Assembly: GCF_016412875.1 (NCBI RefSeq)
Contig: NZ_JAEKPD010000022.1
Coordinates: 1 to 64,000 of the forward strand
DNA length: 64,000 bases
Direction of reading: 5' to 3'
DNA from: Palleronia pontilimi
GTDB lineage: Bacteria > Pseudomonadota > Alphaproteobacteria > Rhodobacterales > Rhodobacteraceae
In this document: piece by piece, positions 1-7,885 of the stretch
How positions within the stretch are numbered: position 1 is the stretch's first letter
Layout: every line of letters begins with the position of its first letter
Program-made: the position numbers and the translations under genes
Notes under the pieces: model-generated
What the model was told of the DNA's origin: nothing
What the model saw: only the letters and a program-made list of their open reading frames with translations
Databases searched by the model: none

Positions 1-24
1 TGTATTGACCCAGTGAAATCCTGC
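1..24 (+). repeat. IS3 left terminal inverted repeat
   Basis: These bases match the reverse complement of 1191-1213 with a few mismatches and one gap. They form the outer end bound by the transposase. The window begins exactly at this end. Confidence 0.8.
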
Positions 25-49
25 TCATGCTACAAGGGAGAACGTAGCG

Positions 50-367
50 ATGAGTATGACGATGGACGAGAACATCAAACGTTGGACGGCGAAGCGCAAG
101 ACGGCGCTGGTGATAGAGATCATCCAGGGCAAGACCACGGTGGCGGAGGCCAGCCGGTCATTCGATCTGTCGCCTTCCGAGATCGAAGGATGGGTCGAGG
201 ATGCCAAGCGCGGCATGGAGAACTCCCTGCGCGCCAACCCACTCGACATCCGTGAGCAATACGAGAAGCAGCTCAAGGACCTGCAGGAGGCCTATGGCGA
301 GGCCATGCTGGAGCTGCGCGCCCGAAAAAAGCTGGCGGCCCGCATGGAGCGGGAGGACGGCAATTGA
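50..367 (+). CDS. IS3-family transposase OrfA
   Basis: 105 residues. The N-terminal half has the helix-turn-helix pattern of IS3 OrfA proteins (RWTAKRKTALVIEII, then a second helix around VAEASRSFDLSPSEIEGW). It is followed by a charged helix, probably the leucine-zipper-like dimerisation segment. OrfA binds the element ends and also represses transposition in this family. The ATG at 50 is preceded by aagggag at about 34-40, a usable ribosome site. The stop at 365-367 overlaps the TTG at 364 of orfB. An A AAA AAG slippery run at 325-331 lies in this frame, so some ribosomes should shift -1 and make the OrfAB transposase. Confidence 0.85.
   Translation: MSMTMDENIKRWTAKRKTALVIEIIQGKTTVAEASRSFDLSPSEIEGWVEDAKRGMENSLRANPLDIREQYEKQLKDLQEAYGEAMLELRARKKLAARMEREDGN
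325..331 (+). promoter_or_regulatory. Programmed -1 ribosomal frameshift heptamer
   Basis: The heptamer AAAAAAG is phased A_AAA_AAG in the OrfA frame (codons R-K-K), which is the standard slippery sequence of IS3 elements. A -1 slip enters the orfB frame, which is open from here onwards. No downstream stem-loop was evaluated. Confidence 0.75.
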
Positions 368-1185
368 TCCGGACGCTCCATGAGGGCCTACTGGCGGATG
401 GGATTGCGGTGCCGCTGACCAAGCTGTGCGCCTGGTTCGGCGTCCCGCGGCGGACGGTCTACTACAAGCCGGTCAAGGCCGCGCCCAAGGTCGATCCCCG
501 CTTCGCCGAGCCGATCAAGGCGATGATCGAGAAAGAACCCTCGTTCGGTTATCGCACGGTCGCCTGGCTTCTCGGCTTCAACAAGAACACGGTGCAACGG
601 ATCTTCCAGATCAAGGGCTGGCAGGTCCGCAAGCGGCCCATCGGCATGCGGCCCCGGATCGAGGCTCTTCCGTCGGTGGCGACCGCGCCCAATGAGCGCT
701 GGTCGACTGACCTTTGCCGCGTCTGGGCCGGGCGCGATGGCTGGACCACTCTGGCCCTGGTGATCGACTGCCACACCCGCGAGCTTCTAGGCTGGCACCT
801 GTCGCGCTCGGGGAAGGCGACCACGGCCGCAAGTGCGCTGGAACACGCGCTGATCTGTCGCTTCGGAACACTTGGCAAAGTGCCGCAAGAGTTCCTTTTG
901 CGATCCGACAACGGCCTCGTCTTCACCAGTCGAAAGTACACGGCGCTGGTCCGCAGCTATGGCCTGAAGCAGGAGTTCATCACGCCGCACTGCCCGCAAC
1001 AAAACGGGATGGTCGAGCGTGTCATCCGAACATTGAAAGAGCAGTGCATCCACCGCCAGCGCTTCGACAGCATCCAACACGCGACCCGAGCGATCGGCGA
1101 CTGGATCAGCTTCTACAATCACCGCCGCCCTCATCAGGCGCTTGCCATGCGCACCCCAGTCGAGGCATTCCGATTAGCGGCTTAA
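364..1185 (+). CDS. IS3-family transposase OrfB (DDE integrase domain)
   Basis: 273 residues if counted from TTG 364, but probably made mostly as the C-terminal part of an OrfAB fusion. The catalytic DDE triad is visible: the Asp in ERWSTDLCRV, the Asp in LRSDNGLVF and the Glu in QQNGMVERVIRTLK. The C-terminal FYNHRRPHQAL is the classic IS3 ending. The frame is -1 relative to OrfA and is open from the slippery site at 325-331 through 364, as frameshift fusion requires. The length is normal for the family, and no internal stop or missing catalytic residue was seen. Confidence 0.88.
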   Translation: MIRTLHEGLLADGIAVPLTKLCAWFGVPRRTVYYKPVKAAPKVDPRFAEPIKAMIEKEPSFGYRTVAWLLGFNKNTVQRIFQIKGWQVRKRPIGMRPRIEALPSVATAPNERWSTDLCRVWAGRDGWTTLALVIDCHTRELLGWHLSRSGKATTAASALEHALICRFGTLGKVPQEFLLRSDNGLVFTSRKYTALVRSYGLKQEFITPHCPQQNGMVERVIRTLKEQCIHRQRFDSIQHATRAIGDWISFYNHRRPHQALAMRTPVEAFRLAA

Positions 1186-1190
1186 CTTGA

Positions 1191-1213
1191 GCAGATTCCG
1201 CTGGGTCAATACA
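1191..1213 (-). repeat. IS3 right terminal inverted repeat
   Basis: Read on the minus strand it begins TGTATTGACCCAGCGGAATC and pairs with the left end at 1-24. The bases after 1213 belong to a different, interrupted IS3-family orfA, which fixes the element boundary. Confidence 0.8.
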
Positions 1214-1306
1214 GTGACGCCGACAGATGTCGTCCGTCTTCGCGCCTGCCTCGCTCTCCTTCAGCACACTGATGATTTGTTCTTCTGTGAAACGCTTCCG
1301 CTTCAT
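1214..1306 (-). pseudogene. Interrupted IS3-family orfA, N-terminal fragment
   Basis: The minus strand reads MKRKRFTEEQIISVLKESEA and then GAKTDDICRRH before running straight into the end of the IS at 1213. This is the well-known N-terminus of a different IS3 group, in which CRRH is normally followed by GIS and the rest of the HTH. Only about 31 codons remain. A good ribosome site (GGAGGAAGACCC) precedes the ATG at 1306, so the fragment can still be translated into a fusion with IS-end sequence, but no function is expected. Confidence 0.8.
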
Positions 1307-2369
1307 GGGTCTTCCTCCTTCGTCCATTCAAAGGTGGAAAAGTCCAGTTCGCAATGGCCCGGATACCGGGGGAAGGTCAAGATCACCATGGAATAGTCAT
1401 CCTTCCAGCCGATGTCATGGAAGCGTCATACTGAAATCGCGCCGGGGAACAACCGCACTCAGAGGATGGGGAACGAACGTAGCCGCGGTTCCTCGATCCA
1501 TGTATGTCCCGCGTCACCAACATGGCGCTCGTGATTGTTCGCTTTACGGCCTACGCTTGGCGCAAGATGACGATGCCCTTACCTTCTTGAGGCCTGCAGC
1601 TTCGGAACCTTCGCGCCATGAGTATCCTGTCGCGCATGACAATGCGCCGCCGGGTGGGCACTGGCAGATGTTACCCGCGCCGTATTTGACCAAGCCGTCG
1701 CACGGGCTTTGCGAAAACAGATCATAATACGAATTATAGGTTGAATTAAACCGCTGGGAGTGGGTTCATATCCGAAGTGCAAATTCTGCTTACAAAGAGG
1801 TTCCAAAGGCACGCCCGCACTCAACCACTGTAGTCTATCAACCAGCATGATGAATGCCTTCTTGTTGGTCGATCCGCCGAATATTAGCTACTTATCCCCT
1901 GATTGCCGAACACCCGAATACGTTGGATGTTCTCGAAATTACGCTCTCGCGGATTTCTGGGACCTCCAGAAGTAATTCGTGCTTAGCATTGCACATTAAC
2001 TCAACCCTGCCATTGGGCCAATTCGCCATACGATCTTCTATCGCGCGGAAGTCGATAACGTTACGCGCTTCGGCTGATCCGGGATCGCGCGGATATCGAA
2101 ATCAGCAGTTCGCAGTTCGACTTCGTCCGGTTGATCCGAGTTTGCCATGTGCGCTTTGCCACCCAGCGGGAATCGGGCGAGGACTACCCAAGTATCTTGC
2201 ACAGATCCGTCTTCGTCGACTGGCGCGACTACAAAGACAATTATGGGTTCGAGCAGGTGAACTATTGACGGATTTGTCTCGTTCGCGCATCGACGCCCAG
2301 AGACGACCGACGCAATTCGCCGAAACACTCTCTTGCCCTCTCCGGTACAGAATACTCGTACCGCCTTTC
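1307..2369. other. Gene-poor stretch with unidentifiable ORF debris
   Basis: No ORF here has a convincing start, ribosome site and recognisable product. The best coding-like stretch is on the plus strand at about 2059-2267. It is open for about 69 codons and ends in DYKDNYGFEQVNY, with GC-rich third positions but no start codon, so it may be the tail of a lost gene. The opposite strand at 2038-2328 is also open with weaker codon bias. GC is lower and more mixed than in the capsule genes. The stretch probably consists of decayed genes around old insertions. Confidence 0.5.
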
Positions 2370-2570
2370 CTATTGGCCGACCATTTCGAGAAACGCGCCG
2401 TTCTCCTCGCTGACGTCACGCGCTTTTTCGAACGCACGCGCATGTTCCGCCTCAAGGCAGCGTAAGTGGGTCTGGATGTCCTCGATGTAGGGCTCGAAGT
2501 CTCTCCGGATGATGTCGGTATATTCCCGCGCGGCCGCCGGATCGCTCGGCACGAAGGGCCGCAGCGGCAA
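2370..2570 (-). CDS. Small acidic helical protein, unknown (possibly 5'-truncated)
   Basis: 66 residues if started at the TTG at 2570, which follows two codons after an in-frame TGA. The composition looks like a real protein: helical and rich in Glu/Asp, with the central segment EYTDIIRRDFEPYIEDIQTH and the later HARAFEKARDVSEENGAFLE. I do not recognise the family. There is no ATG and no clear ribosome site, so the 5' end may have been lost or the true start lies in another frame upstream. It points away from the gene at 2822. Confidence 0.4.
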   Translation of the reverse strand: MPLRPFVPSDPAAAREYTDIIRRDFEPYIEDIQTHLRCLEAEHARAFEKARDVSEENGAFLEMVGQ

Positions 2571-2821
2571 CAGTCATGTTTCGGCTGATGCAGGACGCGC
2601 AATCAAACCGACCAATATTATAAGGATTGGCGGCAGCATATGTTGCGTACGCATGCTTCAGAAGCTCCGTCTTTCCCTGTTTGACAGCCACTCTCGTGCG
2701 TAATGATGACAACTTCGCGAGTGCGGAAAAAAATAAAACTATATCCGAAGAACAATAATATAGTATCGCGTGGCTTAGCTTTCCGGGAAGGATGCCGGGC
2801 CATGCACCAACATAAGAAAGC

Positions 2822-3187
2822 ATGGCCCAGGTGATAGATTTAGAGAAAGCAGTGCCAAATGTGGTTACCGAAACCAAGTTCCGCGACCTCGCCGCGGAAG
2901 GCTACGCCATCGAGGTGGTGGCCCAGTCCGACGCCCTCAAGAAGGGACCGAGCTGGCACGGCACCTGGATCTTCCGCGTTGTTAGCGACGACGGGATGGA
3001 AAAGCTCCTGGTCACGGCGCGGACCCGGACCTCACGCGGCGATATCAAGATCCGCGAGTTCAAGACCGTCACCGGGGTCATCTCCTTTCTGGTGGGCATC
3101 GGCTTCTCCCATGCCGATATCCCGCTCGAGGAAGGACAGCGCACGACGCTCAAGCTGCTACGGAACGACCTGCCGACTGGCAGCTAA
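2822..3187 (+). CDS. Hypothetical protein, 121 aa
   Basis: A single compact soluble domain with no signal peptide or membrane segment. The ATG at 2822 is preceded by a weak purine run (aagaaag). The protein alternates charged and hydrophobic residues in a way that suggests an alpha/beta fold. The C-terminal half reads GDIKIREFKTVTGVISFLVG and then GFSHADIPLEEGQ. Codon use is typical of GC-rich Rhodobacterales genes, unlike the debris on both sides. I cannot assign a function. It stands alone between IS debris upstream and a broken LysR gene downstream. Confidence 0.6.
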   Translation: MAQVIDLEKAVPNVVTETKFRDLAAEGYAIEVVAQSDALKKGPSWHGTWIFRVVSDDGMEKLLVTARTRTSRGDIKIREFKTVTGVISFLVGIGFSHADIPLEEGQRTTLKLLRNDLPTGS

Positions 3188-3309
3188 CACTCTCCTCATC
3201 CTCTGGCTGGCCGCACCGGCCGCGGCGCAGATGGTGCGGGTCATGGAGATCGACGGCACCCTGACGGCGTCGGTCCCGCAAGAGCGCTTCTCCCGCAATA
3301 TGCTCCGCA

Positions 3310-3848
3310 CCTGACGATCCATCTGGAAACGGCACCACAAGACAGCGTCCTATTGGGGTTCTGGAGGGGCTTTTCGACCTGAGCGTGGTCGGTCAGGACT
3401 CCCGGACATCCACGCCTCGATTCCCTGTTGATCGGGCGGGAGAAACTGTGCCTGATCCTTCCCGTCGATGCCCCCGGTGGAAAGGCGACCTTTGGGACCC
3501 GCGGATTCGTGGCGCACCCCGACCGCTATGCCTACGCCAACGAGCTTCTGCCCCTAAACTTTCCCGACATTTTTATCGGCGCGGACCGTTTGCGGATCCG
3601 GACCGTCGTGAACCAGATCGGCCAGATCCCGGCACCTGTGGCCTGCGGCATTGGCTACACCCTCTTGCCTCGCTGTGGAATCGAGGCCTTTCCCGGGCCG
3701 AGACCGGCTGACCGTCGCGCCCATGACCCATCCCCGCCATCACGAACTATGGTGTATCGCGCGCAAGGGCCAAGAACCGTCCGCCCGGGTCCACCGGATC
3801 ATGGAGATCGCAAGTGACATCGCCGGACAAATTGACCGATCAGGTTGA
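3310..3848 (+). pseudogene. LysR-type regulator, effector-domain remnant with frameshifts
   Basis: Three reading frames must be joined to read a LysR C-terminal co-inducer domain. The pieces are LTIHLETAPQ then VLEGLFDLSVVGQDS (from about 3310), GREKLCLILP and GTRGFVAHPDRYAYANELLP to IGYTLLP (about 3431-3670), and AVESRPFPGRDRLTV to HRIMEIASDIAGQI (about 3670-3848). The DNA-binding N-terminus is absent. LysR regulators are about 300 residues and need that domain, so this gene is dead. It shows that the segment upstream of luxI has decayed. Confidence 0.72.
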
Positions 3849-4018
3849 GATTTTAGCAACGAACCTGAAAAGGCAGAAAATCTTAATAATTTATCTCTAC
3901 GCTTTCGAACGTTAATAATCGAAATATATAATTGTAGATAAATAGAAGAGCTGTGGAGAATAGTCTGTTAACCATAAAGTATAAAATTGGGCCTCTAACG
4001 TTAACCATGAGGTCTGCC

Positions 4019-4651
4019 ATGATCCGTTTTTTAAGTTCGAACCAGTTGAAGGACTTCCCTAAACTTAAAGGTTCAATGTTTCGGGACCGAGCTGACCAGT
4101 TTCAAAGAAGACTTGGTTGGGAAGTAAGCGTTGATTCGCAAGGATTCGAAATGGACGAATACGACGCCTTGAATGCCCTTTACGTAATTTGGGAAAGGAA
4201 AGATGGTCAGCATGGCGGCTCCATGCGTCTTCTACCAACTGAGGGTCGGTGTATGGTGAATGAGTATTTCTCCCACCTCATGGGCGGGAAACAGATTAAA
4301 AGTCCAATCATCTGGGAGTGCACCCGCTTCTGTCTTTCACGCAACGCTGACTCAGGCACTGCAGCAGCACTTATGCTTGCGGGAGCTGAAGTAATGACGG
4401 CTTATAGCCTCCGACATTTTGTTGGTGTATTCGATGCTCGTATGGTTCGGATCTACAAGCGTATCGGCGCCTGCCCGCAAGTGATTGGAAGCCAGGGCGA
4501 GGGGCGAGAACGAATTTCTGTAGGATTATGGGATTTTGAATCAGAAGCACAGGCCCGCATCTCAAAAAACGCAAATATCCCACCTGCTCAGACGCGAGCT
4601 TGGTTCAATAATGAGCCTCTGGCCCATCGTCAAAAAGTATTGGAAGCATGA
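4019..4651 (+). CDS. luxI: Acyl-homoserine-lactone synthase, LuxI family
   Basis: 210 residues from ATG 4019, which has a gaggt ribosome site about 6 bases upstream. A longer frame starting at 3953 is open but lacks such a site. LuxI enzymes make N-acyl-homoserine lactones from S-adenosylmethionine and acyl-ACP. The invariant residues fall in register: Arg24, Phe28, Trp34 (FRDRADQFQRRLGW), Asp46, Asp49, Arg70 (SMRLLP), Glu100 and Arg103 (WECTRF). Length is normal for the family. GC is clearly lower than in the capsule and transfer genes, which suggests separate acquisition. No luxR-type receptor gene lies next to it or elsewhere in the window, so the signal must be read by a regulator encoded elsewhere. 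A strong hairpin follows the stop. Confidence 0.9.
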   Translation: MIRFLSSNQLKDFPKLKGSMFRDRADQFQRRLGWEVSVDSQGFEMDEYDALNALYVIWERKDGQHGGSMRLLPTEGRCMVNEYFSHLMGGKQIKSPIIWECTRFCLSRNADSGTAAALMLAGAEVMTAYSLRHFVGVFDARMVRIYKRIGACPQVIGSQGEGRERISVGLWDFESEAQARISKNANIPPAQTRAWFNNEPLAHRQKVLEA

Positions 4652-4688
4652 CCCACGAGGAATTCCAAAACTAAAATATGCTATTACC

Positions 4689-4722
4689 TAACTGCGGATC
4701 TCAACTTCGAGATCCGCAGTTA
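4689..4722. terminator. 14-bp perfect hairpin after luxI
   Basis: The arms TAACTGCGGATCTC (4689-4702) and GAGATCCGCAGTTA (4709-4722) pair perfectly around a 6-base loop, 37 bases after the luxI stop. There is no clear U tract, so it may be an atypical terminator or an mRNA-stabilising hairpin. Confidence 0.55.
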
Positions 4723-4742
4723 GCGTCTCATAAAGCTCAGGC

Positions 4743-5219
4743 AGGGTCAGAACCCATTGAATTCCGCTTGGCTGCGTGATTCACGGTTCGATAAACGAGC
4801 GGTGAGCATGTCTGGTCTATTCTGGCTAACAGACGCGCCATCTGCGACAGCTAAGGACGCCCGCTGAACCTTTTCGTGACCTCAGGACAGGTCAGCGATT
4901 ACATCGATGCCCGTGCATTGATGAGCAGTTTGCCCAAGGTGGACTGTTTGCTTGGAGATCGTGGCTATGACGCAGATTGGTTCCGAGAAGCGTTGAGAAA
5001 CAAAGGTATACGCGCCTGCATCCCTGGTCGGAAACAGCGGTAGAAACCGGTGAAGTACGACAAGCATCGCTACAAACGCCGCAACCGGATTGAGATCATG
5101 TTAGGCAGGTTGAAGGATTGGCGGCGTGTGGCAACCCGCTACGATAGATGCCCGAAGGCCTTCCTGTCAGCCATCGCCCTTGCCGCACTCGATGTCTACT
5201 GGCTATGAGTCCTGACCCT
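4743..5219 (+). mobile_element. Decayed IS5-family (IS427-like) element, copy 1
   Basis: The left end AGGGTCAGAACCCATTGA (from 4743) pairs imperfectly with the reverse complement of the right end (AGGGTCAGGACTCATAG, ending at 5219). Inside is a short, broken transposase gene. Intact elements of this group are about 0.8-0.9 kb, so roughly half has been deleted. A second decayed copy of the same type lies at 58.36-59.19 kb. The right end cuts the C-terminus of the minus-strand gene at 5096-5674. Confidence 0.8.
4808..5208 (+). pseudogene. IS5-family transposase remnant
   Basis: The start codes MSGLFWLTDA, the standard N-terminus of this family. After an internal deletion the sequence resumes at CDS-stop-GRPLNLFVTSGQVSDYIDA and continues through LLGDRGYDADWFREAL to KYDKHRYKRRNRIEIMLGRL and the final VYWL. 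In-frame TAA and TAG codons are present. The DDE-region motifs GDRGYDAD and RRNRIE survive, so the family assignment is firm, but no active enzyme can be made. Confidence 0.85.
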
Positions 5220-5674
5220 AGTTCTCCGATGCGATAGACGCGATCATGGTACGGTCGCATAGGTCCCACGGGCAGACCGAACTCCTCGCCAAGCCGCATG
5301 GCGACGAAGCTGTCTGGATACGTGATGCTTGTCGTGGCTTCGTCTAAGGTTATCAGTGGGACGCGCACCTCGCAGGTATCAGGATAGAGGTCTGCGAACC
5401 ATGATGAGCTGCCCAGAAAAAGGTAGTGTGGCGCTGCTCTCTTGGGACGCCCGCCCGCATCTATGAAGAGCGCTCGCAGCTTCGCTTCGGTCCTCCGGCG
5501 CAACTCCATGTATTTACGCCCGAAGACCCGCTTGTAGTTCGGATCGTTTCGACGCCGATCCATGAGGCCAACAACAGTGGCGTCGAGGTCCGCCGGAGCC
5601 AGGTCGCTCAAGTTCCTAAACGGCGTATCTCGTACGGAGTGATAGTGCGTGACGAAATCTGGATGAGACATCAT
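5096..5674 (-). CDS. Hypothetical protein, C-terminus replaced by IS5 remnant
   Basis: 192 residues as read, but only about the first 151 (5220-5674) are native. The remaining 41 are encoded by the antisense of the IS5-family remnant whose end lies at 5219. The native part is soluble and rich in Arg, with the segments SDLAPADLDATVVGLMDRRR and PHYLFLGSSSWFADLYPDTC and a short DRVYRIGEL before the junction. I do not recognise the family. Whether the natural C-terminus was cut off or displaced cannot be seen. The frame is intact, so a chimeric protein is possible. Confidence 0.5.
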   Translation of the reverse strand: MMSHPDFVTHYHSVRDTPFRNLSDLAPADLDATVVGLMDRRRNDPNYKRVFGRKYMELRRRTEAKLRALFIDAGGRPKRAAPHYLFLGSSSWFADLYPDTCEVRVPLITLDEATTSITYPDSFVAMRLGEEFGLPVGPMRPYHDRVYRIGELGSGLIASRHRVRQGRWLTGRPSGIYRSGLPHAANPSTCLT

Positions 5675-5744
5675 GCTGTTCTAATCCGAAATTCGCTCAA
5701 CGAAGAACGATTCTGATCCTCGAGGCATCCGATGCGTCTGCTGT

Positions 5745-6035
5745 CTAGCCCTCCTCGATCATGCTGTCCAGGCTGCGACTGTCGATGACGCGCAGGATCT
5801 CGATCCGTTCGGGAGTGGGGCGGTAGAGGACGAAGAAGGGGGTGCGTGTGATCCGCAGGCGGCGCACCTCCGCGTGATGCGTTGTCGTTCCAATGAACGG
5901 GTTGTCGAGGACCAATCCCTCCATTCGTCGCACTGCCTCGCGCGCCTTCACGGCCCCCTCGGGAAACACTCGCCCGTAGTAGGACCGCAACCAGCGCAGA
6001 TCGCCGGTTGCCGAACGAAGATAGGCAATTCGCAC
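5745..6035 (-). CDS. parE: ParE/RelE-superfamily toxin
   Basis: 96 residues, the usual size for ParE-type toxins. Family features are the N-terminal MRIAYLRSATGDLRWLRSYY helix pair and the C-terminal beta strands with RRLRITRTPFFVLYRP and IEILRVIDSR. ParE toxins poison gyrase and RelE relatives cut ribosome-bound mRNA; the sequence alone favours the ParE type. It lies 6 bases downstream of a ribbon-helix-helix antitoxin gene, which is the standard type II order. The pair probably helps keep this replicon or segment in the cell. Confidence 0.8.
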   Translation of the reverse strand: MRIAYLRSATGDLRWLRSYYGRVFPEGAVKAREAVRRMEGLVLDNPFIGTTTHHAEVRRLRITRTPFFVLYRPTPERIEILRVIDSRSLDSMIEEG

Positions 6036-6041
6036 GGAGGC

Positions 6042-6332
6042 TCAGCGTGCGTCGGTTCCTGGATGAATGTCCGCCTCCGGCAGAGGGGCCTCGTGCTCAG
6101 TGCCCCAGCTATCCATCCAGGCACCTACGGCTTCGGAGGACACAAACACGCCGTGGTCAGCCTCCGCCACGGCATCCTCAATCTGTCGGCGCAGAGCGTC
6201 TTGAGCATCGAGCCAGGACCGGATGGCACGGGTGGCGACCTGGGCGGCGGGCCGATCGAGGCGGGCGGCCTCTGCCGCGAGCCGGGACCGAAGATCGTCG
6301 TCCAGGCGCAAGGACACGGGAGTTGCGGGCAT
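6042..6332 (-). CDS. parD: Ribbon-helix-helix antitoxin (ParD/CopG-like)
   Basis: 96 residues. The N-terminus PVSLRLDDDLRSRLAAEAAR is a typical ribbon-helix-helix strand and helix that dimerises and binds operator DNA. The C-terminal half is acidic and would wrap the toxin. A strong ribosome site (GGAGG) lies 6 bases before the ATG at 6332. It is the first gene of the two-gene operon with the toxin at 5745-6035, and such antitoxins normally autorepress the operon. Confidence 0.8.
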   Translation of the reverse strand: MPATPVSLRLDDDLRSRLAAEAARLDRPAAQVATRAIRSWLDAQDALRRQIEDAVAEADHGVFVSSEAVGAWMDSWGTEHEAPLPEADIHPGTDAR

Positions 6333-6683
6333 GGGGGGCCTCCAGCGGTTTGTATCGCGTGAGAATACGGACGACGACAGCGCAATTCAAGACATCTTGC
6401 CAATGCTCCTGAGACCCCTTCACGATCCCGACGAAATCCCCCGCCACGAGGCAGGAGAAAAGAGATTACAGTCGTGCGCGGTGTAGCATTCAAGCCGCAA
6501 TTGGCGCGTTCTTCGGACTTGCCGGGCTGCGGCTGCTGGCGGATCGCGGCTGGATGAAAGTTCAGTGGCAGGTCACTTACCATAAACCATGCCTTGCGAT
6601 CTAAAGACTCGCGCATCGGTTAGGGACCAGTGTCTCCGTTTCGTTAGGACACTGGTCCTGCTCCTTGCGTTCCCCTGGCTACC
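6333..6683. other. Intergenic stretch, no gene seen
   Basis: About 350 bases between the antitoxin start and the stop of the cyclase-family gene. ORFs crossing it lack starts, ribosome sites and recognisable motifs. It should hold the toxin-antitoxin promoter just upstream of 6332, but no operator repeat was identified by eye. Confidence 0.5.
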
Positions 6684-7631
6684 TTATCGGATTGCGATGG
6701 GGTTGATCATCGACTGAACCGCGCCCTCGAAGCGGGGTTGACCGAGAACAAACATGAATTCGCTCACGCCGTCCTCGACTAGCTGTCCCGTGGCCATGTT
6801 TTCGAGGATGTAGACTCCGTTCTTCGCCAAAAGCTCCTGGTGAGCAGGAAAGACCAGACCATCGGGATTTGGGACCGCATCCAGACCCCAGGTATCTGCG
6901 CCGACCGCGACGACGCCTTGCTCGGCCAACCAGGCCGCACCTTCGGCATCGATACCAGGTTCGCCGGCCGCGAAACGGTCCGGCTCACTTTCGATCAGCG
7001 TCAGCCAGCCCGTATGGAGCAGGATCACGTCGCCTTCCTCAATCGTCAGCTCGGCCGCGTCGAGCGCGGTTTGGATATCCGCGACCGAGATGAGAGTGCC
7101 TTCCTCCATCACGTCGGAACCGGCTTGGCCAGCCATGTCGAGCACAATGCCACGGGTCACGATGGGCGGAATATTGTGGATGCCCATTTTGGTCAGACCT
7201 CCCGTCGTGATGAAGTCGCCCGGTCGGTTCCCATTGTAGAACGTGTTCGCGATCCCCAAATGGCCCAGCCCGTCGATCTGCGAACCTAGTCCAATCCAGC
7301 CCATGATGACGTCATCCACGTAGGTCATCTCGTTCGGGCCAAGGGTCGCGCCGCCTTCCTGGCCTGGCATGAAGATGTTGATATCCAGTTCGCGCACCCC
7401 GAAGCCAGGCGTATCGGGTCCGACTGGGATGCCGAGTGCATAGGTCCGGCCCTCGGTGACAAGTCCAGCCGCCCGTTGCACCAGTTCGGGAGTCAACAGA
7501 TTGGCCGCGCCGATCTCATCGTCTTCTCCGTATTGCGAAGGATACCAATTCTCGCCGGAGCCGTCGTGCTGTTCAGCCAATGCCGTCAGGCCAATCGTGG
7601 AGGCCAAGGCAGCGGTCAAGATCATCTTCAT
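6684..7631 (-). CDS. Exported cyclase-family (kynurenine-formamidase-like) hydrolase
   Basis: 315 residues from ATG 7631, which has a ggag ribosome site. The longer frame to 7682 adds an unlikely leader. The N-terminus MKMILTAALASTIGLTALAE is a signal peptide, so the product is periplasmic. The body matches the large cyclase-family branch: ANLLTPELV near the start, GLGSQIDGLGHLG at the usual metal-site position, then VTRGIVLDMAG and VILLHTGW. In small family members the metal site reads HxGTHxDxPxH. Here only the Asp and the last His are kept and Gln replaces a His, as I recall for the large branch. The substrate is unknown. It has no functional link to its neighbours. Confidence 0.78.
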   Translation of the reverse strand: MKMILTAALASTIGLTALAEQHDGSGENWYPSQYGEDDEIGAANLLTPELVQRAAGLVTEGRTYALGIPVGPDTPGFGVRELDINIFMPGQEGGATLGPNEMTYVDDVIMGWIGLGSQIDGLGHLGIANTFYNGNRPGDFITTGGLTKMGIHNIPPIVTRGIVLDMAGQAGSDVMEEGTLISVADIQTALDAAELTIEEGDVILLHTGWLTLIESEPDRFAAGEPGIDAEGAAWLAEQGVVAVGADTWGLDAVPNPDGLVFPAHQELLAKNGVYILENMATGQLVEDGVSEFMFVLGQPRFEGAVQSMINPIAIR

Positions 7632-7885
7632 GTCGTTTCTCCGAAGGTTTCGATTGCGGTTGAAGTGAGAAGGTCCGTTCAAGCTAGCACGCCTTCATCC
7701 TTGATCGTACAGCCCAGCGACCAACGTGCACCACCGGAGGGCGGTCACACCATCAAGTGCGGATCACGAAGGCTGCCCATCACAAAGCAACGGCCAAGAT
7801 CGAATGGCTCCCACGGTTGCTGGCCAACCAGGTTTCTGCGGCTTGCCCGAACGGCCGCTTCTGGTGAACAGACTGCCTCAGATCA

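Larger units (their letters stand above)
1..1213 (+). mobile_element. Complete IS3-family insertion sequence
   Basis: An element with two overlapping ORFs (orfA 50-367, orfB 364-1185) is bounded by imperfect terminal inverted repeats. The left end starts TGTATTGACCCAG. The reverse complement of 1191-1213 also starts TGTATTGACCCAG and stays similar for about 24 bases. Ends beginning TG and finishing CA, the orfA/orfB layout and a DDE integrase domain in orfB are typical of IS3 elements. The right end interrupts another IS3-family orfA after its CRRH motif (see 1214-1306), so this element landed inside an older one. The left flank lies outside the window, so the target duplication cannot be read. 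The transposase frames look intact and the element may still be active. Confidence 0.88.

Noticed and set aside
1854-2465. 203-residue plus-strand ORF
   Set aside because: The composition is Arg/Ser/Leu-rich without a fold pattern, it conflicts with better frames, and it has no ribosome site.
3890-4018. Possible lux box upstream of luxI
   Set aside because: The region is AT-rich with short inverted motifs, but no convincing 18-20 bp dyad of lux-box type was found.
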